Source: SIG459 sp045638085
GTDB taxonomy: Bacteria > Bacillota > Clostridia > Oscillospirales > Oscillospiraceae
NCBI GenBank assembly: GCA_045638085.1
Contig: JAZUAQ010000032.1
Coordinates: forward strand, 1-8,448
Direction of reading: 5' to 3'
Length of the DNA: 8,448 nucleotides
Positions 1 to 7,129 of the stretch are shown here, one piece after another; the stretch's first letter is position 1, and every line of letters starts with the position of its first letter. The translations under genes were made by a program, and so were the position numbers. Under the pieces are notes generated by a model. That model was not told the DNA's origin. It did no database searches and was given only the letters and a program-made list of their open reading frames with translations.

Positions 1-426
1 AATGTAGTGGCGGTAGACCTTCAGACCCAGCATCTCCATGCGCTTCTGGAACTGATCTGCGGCGGGCTGGTTCTGGTAATGGGTGATGACCACGCTGCCG
101 ACGTAGAGGCCGATGCCGCGGAAAGCGTCAATAAGACGGAGGGTGTCCTCGTCATAGGTGATGCCAAGGTCGCCGCGGCGCTTGTTGCGCTCAATATCGT
201 TGGCGGAGATGACGATGAGAACTTCCGCATCGTCTTTCATGTTCATGAGCATCTGCACCTTGCTGTCGGGCTTGAAGCCGGGCAGAACACGGGATGCATG
301 ATAATCATCAAAAAGCTTGCCGCCAAACTCCAGATAGAGCTTACCGCCGAACTGGGCAATGCGGGAGCGGATGCTCTCAGTCTGGGTCAGCAGATATTTT
401 TCATTGTCGAAACCGATCTTTTTCAT
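1..426 (-). CDS. DUF1846 (UPF0371) family protein, N-terminal part
   Basis: This leftward gene starts at 426 and runs off the window edge, so only the first 142 residues are present. The family is widespread in Firmicutes and is about 500 residues long; structures exist but I know of no established biochemical role. The protein begins MKKIGFDNEKYLL and carries the family hallmarks LYLEFGGKLFDDYHASRVL (residues 30-48), RRGDLGITYD (83-92), LIDAFRGIGLYVGSVVITHY (98-117) and QPAAD (120-124), followed by LKVYRHY. A GAGGAA ribosome binding site (435-440) lies 8 bases upstream of the ATG. No signal peptide or membrane segment is visible, so it is probably cytoplasmic. It starts 34 bp after the stop of the acyltransferase gene and is probably cotranscribed with it. 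The family call rests on recalled sequence similarity and is firm; the function is unknown. Confidence 0.88.
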   Translation of the reverse strand, partial: MKKIGFDNEKYLLTQTESIRSRIAQFGGKLYLEFGGKLFDDYHASRVLPGFKPDSKVQMLMNMKDDAEVLIVISANDIERNKRRGDLGITYDEDTLRLIDAFRGIGLYVGSVVITHYQNQPAADQFQKRMEMLGLKVYRHYI

Positions 427-460
427 CGCTGCATTTCCTCTTTCTCTGGTTTTGCGGCTC

Positions 461-1630
461 TCAGGACTGCAAAAGTGCGCCGCGGTTGAGAATATGGTGG
501 ATAATGGTCTGATATTTTCTGGTGCAGACTACCTTTTTTGTCTTCAGCTCGTAGCTTACACCATCGTGGGAGAAGTTGACGGAGACGGGTCCGTGGAGGG
601 CGAAGCCGCCCAGTTCGGAGATGGGGAAGACCTTGCCGCAGCATTCGAAGCGGTCAGGATAGAGGGCGATGCTGCCCTTGCCAAGCTTGGTGACGCTGTG
701 GTCAACGCCCACGCTGCTGAGCTCAAGACCCTCGTCCGTGAAGAAGAGAGCGCCTTCCTCGGCGGTGTTTGCCAGCTTTTTCAGCTCCTCGGTCTGGAAT
801 TTATCCCAGTCGGTGACGGAGTCGAACACAACATCGCTGCCCTCGAAGAAGCCATAGTCGTTATAGCGAACCTCATAGCCGCAGCTATCGCACCAAAAAC
901 GGTCATCTTTGGAGTGCATATGACCGAGGCTGCCGCACTTGGGGCAGATGCAGAGGACGCTTTCGAGGCTTTCGGCGCTTCGCTTGCCCTTAAAGGACAC
1001 CATAGCCTCACGCTGCACCGCGTAGGCATCCACATAGAGATCGCGGTTGATGGCCTCGTTGATTTCGTCAACGCTCATTTTTTTAAGAACATCGGGGGTG
1101 TAGATGTTCATTATTCTGCCGCGGATTTTGCCACGTCTGATGCCGGAGAAATTCCAGCGGGGTTCGGTGAAGTAGCCACCGTCCAGACGGTAGGTGACAA
1201 GGGTTGCACCGCTGACTCTTGCAAGCTTGCCAGTGGAGGGAAGAATGTCCTCGCTTATGCCGTTGAAGGAGCGGCTGCCGTTTGCGAACATACCAACATT
1301 ATAGCCTTTTTTCAGGCGGCGTATAATGGTCATTGCGGTGTCGCCTGCGGTGGTGCCCTTCATGCGGGAGATGGGGTTGAGCAGCACCTTCAGTATCCAG
1401 GTGACTATGCCCCAGCGGAAAATATGCTCGCTGGCAACGAAATACATCTGCTTGGGGAAGGCAAGACCAAGGAAAAGGGGATCCCAGTTGCTGTCGTGGT
1501 TGCCCATGACGAGGACGGGACCTTCCAGAGAGCAGGTTTCATATGTATAACCGAAGCGGTGTCTTATATAAGGACCGAGAAGAACCCGGAGGAAGGACCA
1601 TACGGCCTGATGAAAACGATGATGTTTCAT
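461..1630 (-). CDS. PlsC-like lysophospholipid acyltransferase with C-terminal zinc ribbon
   Basis: The product has 389 aa. Residues 20-200 form a PlsC/LPLAT acyltransferase domain: motif I NHDSNWD (44-50) supplies the catalytic His45-Asp50 pair, and motif III is FANGSRS (115-121). Such enzymes move an acyl chain from acyl-ACP or acyl-CoA to a lysophospholipid, classically 1-acylglycerol-3-phosphate, at the cytoplasmic membrane face. Unlike typical bacterial PlsC (about 200-250 aa), it has an extension: a four-Cys zinc ribbon (CPKC 229-232, CDSC 247-250) and a 135-residue beta-rich tail that resembles a small PH-like domain, although that last call is inference. Motif III has Asn117 where PlsC normally has Glu, so activity or substrate may differ. 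The start is set by AAGGAG (1638-1643), 7 bases before the ATG. It is the first gene of a leftward pair with the DUF1846 gene. The acyltransferase fold is secure; the substrate is not known. Confidence 0.85.
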   Translation of the reverse strand: MKHHRFHQAVWSFLRVLLGPYIRHRFGYTYETCSLEGPVLVMGNHDSNWDPLFLGLAFPKQMYFVASEHIFRWGIVTWILKVLLNPISRMKGTTAGDTAMTIIRRLKKGYNVGMFANGSRSFNGISEDILPSTGKLARVSGATLVTYRLDGGYFTEPRWNFSGIRRGKIRGRIMNIYTPDVLKKMSVDEINEAINRDLYVDAYAVQREAMVSFKGKRSAESLESVLCICPKCGSLGHMHSKDDRFWCDSCGYEVRYNDYGFFEGSDVVFDSVTDWDKFQTEELKKLANTAEEGALFFTDEGLELSSVGVDHSVTKLGKGSIALYPDRFECCGKVFPISELGGFALHGPVSVNFSHDGVSYELKTKKVVCTRKYQTIIHHILNRGALLQS

Positions 1631-1686
1631 AGATAAGCTCCTTTTATATCGCGGTGGATTAAAAAAACTTTCATTTCAACCTAAAT

Positions 1687-1715
1687 ATAATACATCATTC
1701 CGCCAAAGTATTCAA
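1687..1715 (-). promoter_or_regulatory. Promoter for the acyltransferase-DUF1846 pair
   Basis: On the minus strand, TTGAAT (1710-1715) and TATTAT (1687-1692) are separated by exactly 17 bases, a close match to a sigma-A promoter (-35 TTGACA, -10 TATAAT). Transcription would start near 1679, leaving a leader of about 49 bases before the ATG at 1630. This is predicted from sequence only. Confidence 0.6.
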
Positions 1716-1764
1716 TCGCAAATTTCGACTAATTTCCCCCTTATCACTTTTTCGCAAAATTCGA
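1716..1764. repeat. Pair of 13 bp near-identical elements between divergent promoters
   Basis: TCGCAAATTTCGA (1716-1728) and TCGCAAAATTCGA (1752-1764) match at 12 of 13 positions and lie 36 bp apart. Each has the dyad outline TCG...CGA. The first copy directly abuts the -35 box of the leftward promoter; the second ends 10 bp before the proposed -35 of the secA promoter. The placement suits a shared regulator site, but AT-rich sequence can give such matches by chance. Confidence 0.4.
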
Positions 1765-1774
1765 GCGCTTATAC

Positions 1775-1803
1775 TTTATTTATTCATAAGTATATGGTAC
1801 AAT
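1775..1803 (+). promoter_or_regulatory. Extended -10 promoter for the secA operon
   Basis: TACAAT (1798-1803) is preceded by TGG (1795-1797), giving an extended -10 element of the TGn type. A weak -35, TTTATT (1775-1780), stands 17 bases upstream. The predicted start near 1810 gives a leader of about 65 bases before the secA ATG. It is the best match in this intergenic region on the plus strand. Prediction only. Confidence 0.55.
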
Positions 1804-1834
1804 ACCTTGATTAGATAGTAAAATGACATAACTA

Positions 1835-1849
1835 TGCGCATAATGCGCA
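1835..1849 (+). promoter_or_regulatory. Perfect palindrome in the secA leader
   Basis: TGCGCATAATGCGCA is a perfect inverted repeat with 7 bp arms and one central base. In RNA it could fold as a 5 bp GC-rich stem (TGCGC/GCGCA) with a five-base loop. It lies in the predicted 5' untranslated leader, ending 8-9 bases before the secA ribosome binding site AAGGTG (1858-1863). It could be an operator or a small leader hairpin affecting ribosome access. It is too short and lacks the U-tract of a terminator. Confidence 0.45.
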
Positions 1850-1874
1850 CATCGCGAAAGGTGAAATTAAACCT

Positions 1875-4625
1875 ATGGGTATTTTCAATAAGCTTTTTGG
1901 CAGCTACTCCGAAAGAGAGCTGAAAAAAATATATCCCCTCGTTGACAAGATTGAGGCGCTGGACGAAAGCTGCGCCGCAATGAGCGACGAGGCTCTTCGC
2001 GCAAAAACCGAGGAGTTCAAGTCCCGTCTGGCAGCGGGTGAGACGCTGGACGATATTCTCCCCGAGGCCTTTGCCGTTGTCCGCGAGGCAGCATGGCGCG
2101 TTCTGGGTATGAAGCCCTTCCGCGTTCAGCTTATAGGCGGTATTGTTCTCCATCAGGGACGCATTGCGGAAATGAAGACCGGCGAAGGCAAGACCCTTGT
2201 TGCCGTCCTGCCCGCATACCTGAATGCTCTTGAGGGCAAGGGCGTCCACATCGTCACCGTCAACGACTATCTTGCCCGCCGCGACAGCGAGTGGATGGGT
2301 AAGGTTCACCGCTTCCTGGGTCTGAAGGTTGGTCTCATTGTTCACGGACTCACTTCCGACCAGCGCAGAGAGGCCTATAACGCAGATATAACCTATGGCA
2401 CAAATAACGAAATGGGCTTCGATTACCTCCGCGACAATATGGCAATTTACAAGAGCAACATGGTTCAGCGCGGACATAACTTTGCCGTCGTTGACGAGGT
2501 TGACTCCATTCTCATAGACGAGGCCCGAACCCCCCTTATCATTTCCGGTCAGGGCGACGAGAGCACCGACCTTTATAAGCAGGTGAACGATTTTGTCTGC
2601 CGCCTGAAGAAAATCGTTGTTGCCAGCGTTGATGAAAAGGCGGAAGAGGACGAAAATCTGGACGCCGACTATGTTGTTGACGAAAAGGCGAGAAATGCCA
2701 CCCTCACCGCAAGAGGCATTGCCAAGGCAGAGCAGCATTTCGGACTTGAAAACCTTGCAGACCTTGAAAACTCCACCCTTTCCCACCATATCAACCAGGC
2801 CATCAGAGCCCATGGTGTTATGAAAAAGGATATCGACTATGTGGTCAAGGAAGGCGAGGTCATCATAGTTGACGAATTTACCGGACGACTCATGCTGGGA
2901 CGCCGCTACAGCGAAGGCCTCCATCAGGCTATCGAGGCCAAGGAGAGAGTCACTGTTGAGCGCGAAAACAAGACCCTTGCCACCATTACCTTCCAGAATT
3001 ATTTCCGCATGTACACAAAGCTTGCGGGTATGACGGGTACTGCTGTCACCGAGCAGGAGGAATTCGTGGCAATTTACGGCCTGGACATCATCGAAGTCCC
3101 CACCAACAAGCCCATTGCCCGAATCGACAATCCCGATGCGGTTTATAAAAACGAAAACGGCAAGAACAGAGCCATTATCAACCAGATAATCGCCTGCCAT
3201 CAGAAGGGACAGCCCGTTCTGGTGGGTACTGTCAGCATTGAAAAGAGCGAATATATCTCCCGTCTGCTTCAGCGCACGGGAATCAAGCACAATGTTCTCA
3301 ACGCCAAAAACCACGAGAAGGAAGCGGAGATAGTTGCTCAGGCAGGTAAGCTTGGCGCTGTCACCATCGCAACCAACATGGCAGGCCGAGGCACCGACAT
3401 TATGCTGGGCGGCAACGCCGAATTCCTCTCCAAAAACGACCTGAGAAAGGCCGGCTACGGCGAGGACATTATTGCCGAAGCCACCGGCTATGCGGACACC
3501 GACAACGAGGAAATCCTCGCCGCCCGCGCCCTCTTTGCCGAGAAAATGGCAGAGCATAAAAAGGTCATAGGCGAAGAAGCTGAGAAGGTCAAGGCCGCCG
3601 GCGGACTTTTCATCCTTGGCACCGAGCGCCACGAGTCCCGCCGTATAGATAACCAGCTTCGAGGACGCGCAGGCCGTCAGGGCGACCCCGGTGAAAGCCG
3701 CTTCTTCCTGGCAATGACCGACGATATCATGCGCCTTTTCGGCTCCGAGAGAGTTATGGGCATGATGGAAGCTCTGGGCATGGACGAGGATATGCCCATC
3801 GATAACAAGATGGTATCCAATGCCATTGAACAGTCCCAGAAAACCGTTGAAAGCCGCCATTTCCAGACCAGAAAGAACACTCTGGAGTATGACGACGTTA
3901 TGAATGTTCAGCGCAAGCTCATCTATGAGCAGCGCTACAAGGTTCTTGACGGCGAGGATATTCAGCAGTCCATCGCCGGCATGATTCACGACTTTATTTA
4001 TGACAGCCTGGGCAGCGTTGACCCCGAATCTCCCGAGGCTCTGGCTGAGATGCTTGTTCCCTTCGAAAAGCTCTTCCTGGCAAGAGGCAGAATAAGCTAC
4101 GAAAAGGGCATGAAGTGCTCCGCGCTGGCAGAGCGTCTTGAGGAAATTGCCTTTGAGGTTTACGCCGCCAAGGAAAAGGCACTGGGTGCAATGCCCAACG
4201 GCGTTCCCGTTATGCGCGAACTTGAAAGAGTTATAATGCTCCGCGTTGTTGACGAATACTGGATGGAGCATATCGATGCCATGAGTGAGCTGCGCCGCGG
4301 TATAGGTCTGCGCGGCTATGGCAACATCAAGCCCATCGATGCCTATAAGCAGGAAGGCCTTGATATGTTCGAGACCATGATAGGCGGCATTCGCGAAGAG
4401 GTTGTCCGCCGCGTTTATCTGGCAAGAGTCCGTGCCAATGAAAGCGTTCAGCGCAAGAGCGTTGTTAAAAACGCAAGCACCAATGTGGGCGGCGATGCTT
4501 CCGTGAAAAAGCAGCCCATCCGTAAAGCTCAGAAAATCGGACGTAACGATCCCTGCCCCTGCGGCAAGAAGCGCCCCAACGGTCTGCCTATGAAGTATAA
4601 AGACTGCTGCGGCAGAGATGCCTGA
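1875..4625 (+). CDS. secA: Preprotein translocase ATPase SecA
   Basis: The 916 aa product is a full-length SecA, the cytoplasmic and membrane-associated ATPase that pushes unfolded preproteins through SecYEG. It opens with the family-typical MGIFNKLFGS. NBD1 carries Walker A MKTGEGKT (100-107) and the DEAD-type VVDEVD (205-210) followed by SILIDEARTPLIISG. The preprotein-crosslinking region occupies roughly 225-375. NBD2 carries TNMAGRGTDIMLGG (500-513) and the arginine-finger motif QLRGRAGRQGDPGESRF (594-610). A helical insertion at about 514-575 is also found in other clostridial and actinobacterial SecAs. The helical scaffold and wing follow, with WMEHIDAMSELRRGIGLRGY (796-815). The C-terminal SEC-C motif has C894, C896, C911 and C912, but its spacing is about six residues longer than usual. 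AAGGTG (1858-1863) serves as the ribosome binding site, 11 bases upstream. It is the first gene of a five-gene operon whose third and fifth products are exported. Confidence 0.98.
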   Translation: MGIFNKLFGSYSERELKKIYPLVDKIEALDESCAAMSDEALRAKTEEFKSRLAAGETLDDILPEAFAVVREAAWRVLGMKPFRVQLIGGIVLHQGRIAEMKTGEGKTLVAVLPAYLNALEGKGVHIVTVNDYLARRDSEWMGKVHRFLGLKVGLIVHGLTSDQRREAYNADITYGTNNEMGFDYLRDNMAIYKSNMVQRGHNFAVVDEVDSILIDEARTPLIISGQGDESTDLYKQVNDFVCRLKKIVVASVDEKAEEDENLDADYVVDEKARNATLTARGIAKAEQHFGLENLADLENSTLSHHINQAIRAHGVMKKDIDYVVKEGEVIIVDEFTGRLMLGRRYSEGLHQAIEAKERVTVERENKTLATITFQNYFRMYTKLAGMTGTAVTEQEEFVAIYGLDIIEVPTNKPIARIDNPDAVYKNENGKNRAIINQIIACHQKGQPVLVGTVSIEKSEYISRLLQRTGIKHNVLNAKNHEKEAEIVAQAGKLGAVTIATNMAGRGTDIMLGGNAEFLSKNDLRKAGYGEDIIAEATGYADTDNEEILAARALFAEKMAEHKKVIGEEAEKVKAAGGLFILGTERHESRRIDNQLRGRAGRQGDPGESRFFLAMTDDIMRLFGSERVMGMMEALGMDEDMPIDNKMVSNAIEQSQKTVESRHFQTRKNTLEYDDVMNVQRKLIYEQRYKVLDGEDIQQSIAGMIHDFIYDSLGSVDPESPEALAEMLVPFEKLFLARGRISYEKGMKCSALAERLEEIAFEVYAAKEKALGAMPNGVPVMRELERVIMLRVVDEYWMEHIDAMSELRRGIGLRGYGNIKPIDAYKQEGLDMFETMIGGIREEVVRRVYLARVRANESVQRKSVVKNASTNVGGDASVKKQPIRKAQKIGRNDPCPCGKKRPNGLPMKYKDCCGRDA

Positions 4626-4656
4626 TCAAATTTCAATTGAAACAAATCGGATGCAT

Positions 4657-4661
4657 AGGAG
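4657..4661 (+). promoter_or_regulatory. Ribosome binding site that fixes the pgeF start
   Basis: AGGAG sits 7 bases before the ATG at 4669. The upstream in-frame ATGs at 4618 (inside the end of secA) and 4651 have no comparable site, so 4669 is preferred. Confidence 0.75.
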
Positions 4662-4668
4662 TTATAGA

Positions 4669-5469
4669 ATGTCGTTTACAGAACAGAAAAAAGGCTCGGT
4701 TGTATACATGACTGCAGCCACCATATCCTCCCGCCATGCTTTTACAACCCGATACGGGGGAGTGAGCGAAGGGATATATGCATCCATGAATCTCGGCACA
4801 GGCAGGGGAGACGAGGATGAGAAAATCCGCGAAAACTACCGTCTTCTTGCCGATGCCACGGGGATTGACACCCTTCATATGGCCTTCACCAAGCAGGTGC
4901 ACAAGGCCGATGTCCGCATAGTGGACGAGGGAGATATTCACACTCTTTTCACCGCTGTGCCCTACGAGGCGGACGGCATAGTCACTGCTACGAAAGGTCT
5001 GGGTCTCATTTGCTTCACTGCCGACTGCGTCCCTGTTTTGTTGGAGGACAGCGTCCACGGCGTCATAGGCGCGATCCACTGCGGCTGGCGCAGCAGTGTG
5101 GGAGATATTTTGGGCAACGCTCTTGAGGCCATGTGCTCTCTGGGAGCGGAGCGGAAGGACATACACGCGGCTATCGGACCTGCCATAAGCGGCTGCTGCT
5201 TCCAGGTGGGCGGCGAGGTCATAGAGGCCGTTAAAACCTGGCTGGGAGAAGATGCCTGCGCTTTTTATAAAGCTGATGAGAGCGCGGAAGGTAAGTTCCT
5301 TCTGGACTTGAAAAACTGCAACGCCCGCAGACTTGTGCAGCTGGGCGTAAAGAAAGAAAACATCGCCGTATCGGATGAATGCACAAAGTGCAGCCACGAG
5401 AAATACTGGTCCCACCGTCATACCAATGGTCAGCGGGGAAGTCAGGGCGCACTTATCGTGCTTGAATGA
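4669..5469 (+). CDS. pgeF: PgeF/YfiH family laccase-domain protein (nucleoside phosphorylase/deaminase)
   Basis: The 266 aa product belongs to the YfiH/YlmD/LACC1 family, long labelled polyphenol oxidase. Members have been shown to act on purine nucleosides (phosphorolysis and adenosine deamination), and E. coli PgeF is linked to peptidoglycan-precursor editing. The zinc ligands are visible: H78 in KQVHKAD, C120 in FTADCVPV and H137 in IHCGWRSS. Other family marks are the N-terminal FTTRYGGVSEG (25-35), NLG (41-43), IGPAISGCCFQVG (169-181) and the C-terminal SDECTKC...YWSHRH. The usual HAGWRG block appears here as HCGWRS, a modest variation. No signal peptide is present, so it is cytoplasmic. 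The open frame extends upstream to 4618, which would overlap secA by 8 bp, but the ribosome binding site at 4657-4661 favours 4669. It lies 43 bp after secA and 19 bp before the solute-binding gene. Family membership is firm; the in vivo substrate is not certain. Confidence 0.9.
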   Translation: MSFTEQKKGSVVYMTAATISSRHAFTTRYGGVSEGIYASMNLGTGRGDEDEKIRENYRLLADATGIDTLHMAFTKQVHKADVRIVDEGDIHTLFTAVPYEADGIVTATKGLGLICFTADCVPVLLEDSVHGVIGAIHCGWRSSVGDILGNALEAMCSLGAERKDIHAAIGPAISGCCFQVGGEVIEAVKTWLGEDACAFYKADESAEGKFLLDLKNCNARRLVQLGVKKENIAVSDECTKCSHEKYWSHRHTNGQRGSQGALIVLE

Positions 5470-5488
5470 ATCGAAAGGATAAAGATAG

Positions 5489-7129
5489 ATGGAATTTTTG
5501 AAAAAGCGTCTGCCCGCTTTGCTGCTGGCTATGCTGATGCTGCTTTCCGCCTGCGGAAAGAATGATGACGAGGACGGAAACGAAGAGGAACAATACTTCG
5601 TGGGCGACCAGGTTGTTCAGCAGACTTCTGCCGAGGACAACATTTTCTCCCTCAACTATGATCCCGAAGGCGGACTTAACCCCCTCAATGCAGCCAGCTC
5701 CAATAACATGCTGTTCTGGTCGCTGATGTATGACAGCGTCTACGTGGTTGAAAACGACTTCTCCGTTACCAGTGAGATCGTCAAGGAATATGAGTCTTCC
5801 GACTATGAGTGGTGGGTTTTTGATATCTATGACAACATAACCTTCCATGACGGCACTCCCCTTACCGCCAAGGATATAGTCTACTCCATCAACCGCGCCC
5901 GCCAGTATCCCTATTATTCCAGCCGCCTTTCCTGCATCTACGGCATAAGCGCTATGGGCAACGACTGCTTCGCCATAAGCCTTGACGCACCCAACAGCCA
6001 GCTTCCCAGCCATCTGAACATCCCCATTGTCAAGGAAGGCACCTTCGGCGACGATGTGCCCGTGGGCTCCGGCCCCTATATGCTGGCAGAGGAGGGCGAC
6101 AGACTGGTTGCCTATGAGGGCTACCGCCACTATGACACTCTCCCTGTTGACACCATCTACCTGAAGGACTACATGGACGCTGCGGCAAAAATCAGCGCCT
6201 TCGAAGCTTCCCGCATTGACGTTGTTACCAACGATCCTACCGGCGTTTATAACCTGGGCTACGGAAGCTCCAACGAAATCCGCTATTACGAGACCAGCAA
6301 CATGCACTATATAGGCTTCAACATGCAGGGCAGATATTTCTCCAACAGCCTTGCCCGCGCCGCTGTTGGCGCTGCCGTTGACAGAAACGGCATCGTCAAG
6401 CGCTACATGGAAACCTGCGCCGTGCCTGCTGCGCTGCCTGTCCACCCCTCGAGCCCTCTCTATGATGAGGACTATGCGGAGCAGTTTGTTTTTGATCTTG
6501 AGAAGAGCGCAGCCCTTTTCGAAAGTTTCGGCATCAAGGACTATGACGAAGACGGAGTTCTGGAAATCCTCATAACCGGCATAGTTGTTGAAATAGACAT
6601 AAACTTCATAGTCAACACCGACTCCACAGTTAAGCTGGAGGGTGCAAGAGAAATTGCGGAAGCCCTCAATTCCTTGGGCATAAAGACCACCTTGCATGAA
6701 CTTAAGTGGGAAGACTATGTGGAAGCCCTTGAAAAGGGCGAGTACGATATGTACTACGGTGAGGTCAAGATGAACCCCGACTGGAATCTGGGTTACCTCT
6801 TTGAGCCCTACACCGTCACCCGCGACCCCGAGGATATGGATAAGGGCATGAACTATGCCAACTGCTTCGATGAGCAGTTTAAGACCCTCTATGATGCGTA
6901 TCTGGCTGCTCCCGAGGACGCCAGAAGCCTGGCTTTCTCCAGTGTATGCAACTATGTGATGGAAAACTCCGCAATAATCCCCATCTGCTTTGAGCGTCAG
7001 GAAATGCTCACCCACCGCGGAATTATAGGCGGCGCCAACCCGACCCAGTATGATATTTTCAATAAATTCTATAACTGGACAATAAACCTCGAGTCAGATG
7101 AACAAAAGGAGGATTCCAATAATGAATGA
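5489..7129 (+). CDS. Family 5 extracellular solute-binding lipoprotein (ABC transporter)
   Basis: The 546 aa product starts with a lipoprotein signal: MEFLKKR, a hydrophobic stretch, then lipobox LSAC with the lipidated Cys at 22. A very acidic tether (KNDDEDGNEEEQ) follows, so the mature protein should be anchored outside the membrane. The rest is an SBP_bac_5 fold as in OppA/DppA: NPLNAAS (64-70), FHDGTPLTAKDIVYS (119-133), VGSGPY (192-197), HYIGFNMQ (273-280), ARAAVGAAVDR (289-299) and the D-x-D-x-D-G-like DYDEDGVLE (351-359). This family delivers peptides, nickel or oligosaccharides to ABC permeases; the ligand cannot be read from sequence. No permease or ATPase gene lies next to it in this window, so it would have to serve a transporter encoded elsewhere or act as an orphan binder. 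AAAGGAT (5474-5480) provides the ribosome binding site. The stop overlaps cdd by 8 bp. Confidence 0.92.
   Translation: MEFLKKRLPALLLAMLMLLSACGKNDDEDGNEEEQYFVGDQVVQQTSAEDNIFSLNYDPEGGLNPLNAASSNNMLFWSLMYDSVYVVENDFSVTSEIVKEYESSDYEWWVFDIYDNITFHDGTPLTAKDIVYSINRARQYPYYSSRLSCIYGISAMGNDCFAISLDAPNSQLPSHLNIPIVKEGTFGDDVPVGSGPYMLAEEGDRLVAYEGYRHYDTLPVDTIYLKDYMDAAAKISAFEASRIDVVTNDPTGVYNLGYGSSNEIRYYETSNMHYIGFNMQGRYFSNSLARAAVGAAVDRNGIVKRYMETCAVPAALPVHPSSPLYDEDYAEQFVFDLEKSAALFESFGIKDYDEDGVLEILITGIVVEIDINFIVNTDSTVKLEGAREIAEALNSLGIKTTLHELKWEDYVEALEKGEYDMYYGEVKMNPDWNLGYLFEPYTVTRDPEDMDKGMNYANCFDEQFKTLYDAYLAAPEDARSLAFSSVCNYVMENSAIIPICFERQEMLTHRGIIGGANPTQYDIFNKFYNWTINLESDEQKEDSNNE
7105..7113 (+). promoter_or_regulatory. 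Strong ribosome binding site for cdd inside the upstream gene
   Basis: AAAGGAGGA is near-consensus and lies within the last codons of the solute-binding gene, 8-9 bases before the cdd ATG at 7122. It rules out the in-frame upstream ATG at 7098 as the start and implies translational coupling. Confidence 0.8.

Larger units (their letters stand above)
1631..1874. other. Divergent intergenic region between the acyltransferase gene and secA
   Basis: These 244 AT-rich bases hold both promoters, the twin 13 bp elements and the leader palindrome listed separately. I see no RNA gene, no terminator and no small coding frame with a credible ribosome binding site. Confidence 0.7.

Noticed and set aside
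359..1636. A 425-codon plus-strand open frame opposite the acyltransferase gene
   Set aside because: The minus strand encodes clear PlsC and zinc-ribbon motifs with a good ribosome binding site and promoter; the plus frame has none of these.
1835..1849. The leader palindrome as a rho-independent terminator or riboswitch
   Set aside because: The RNA stem is only about 5 bp, lacks a following U-tract, and the leader is too short for a known riboswitch.
1776..4271. An 831-codon open frame antisense to secA
   Set aside because: secA on the other strand is unmistakable. The antisense frame stays open because secA avoids TTA, CTA and TCA codons in register, and its translation shows no family motif and no good ribosome binding site.
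4618..4668. Upstream ATG start for pgeF overlapping the end of secA by 8 bp
   Set aside because: The frame is open, but AGGAG lies directly before the ATG at 4669, and the extra 17 residues do not resemble family N-termini.
5453..7015. A 520-codon open frame antisense to the solute-binding gene
   Set aside because: It is a shadow of codon bias in the sense gene, which has a lipobox and SBP_bac_5 signatures; the antisense product has no recognisable domain.
7098..7121. Upstream in-frame ATG start for cdd
   Set aside because: A near-consensus AAAGGAGGA falls inside this stretch and serves the ATG at 7122, which also gives the normal cytidine deaminase length.
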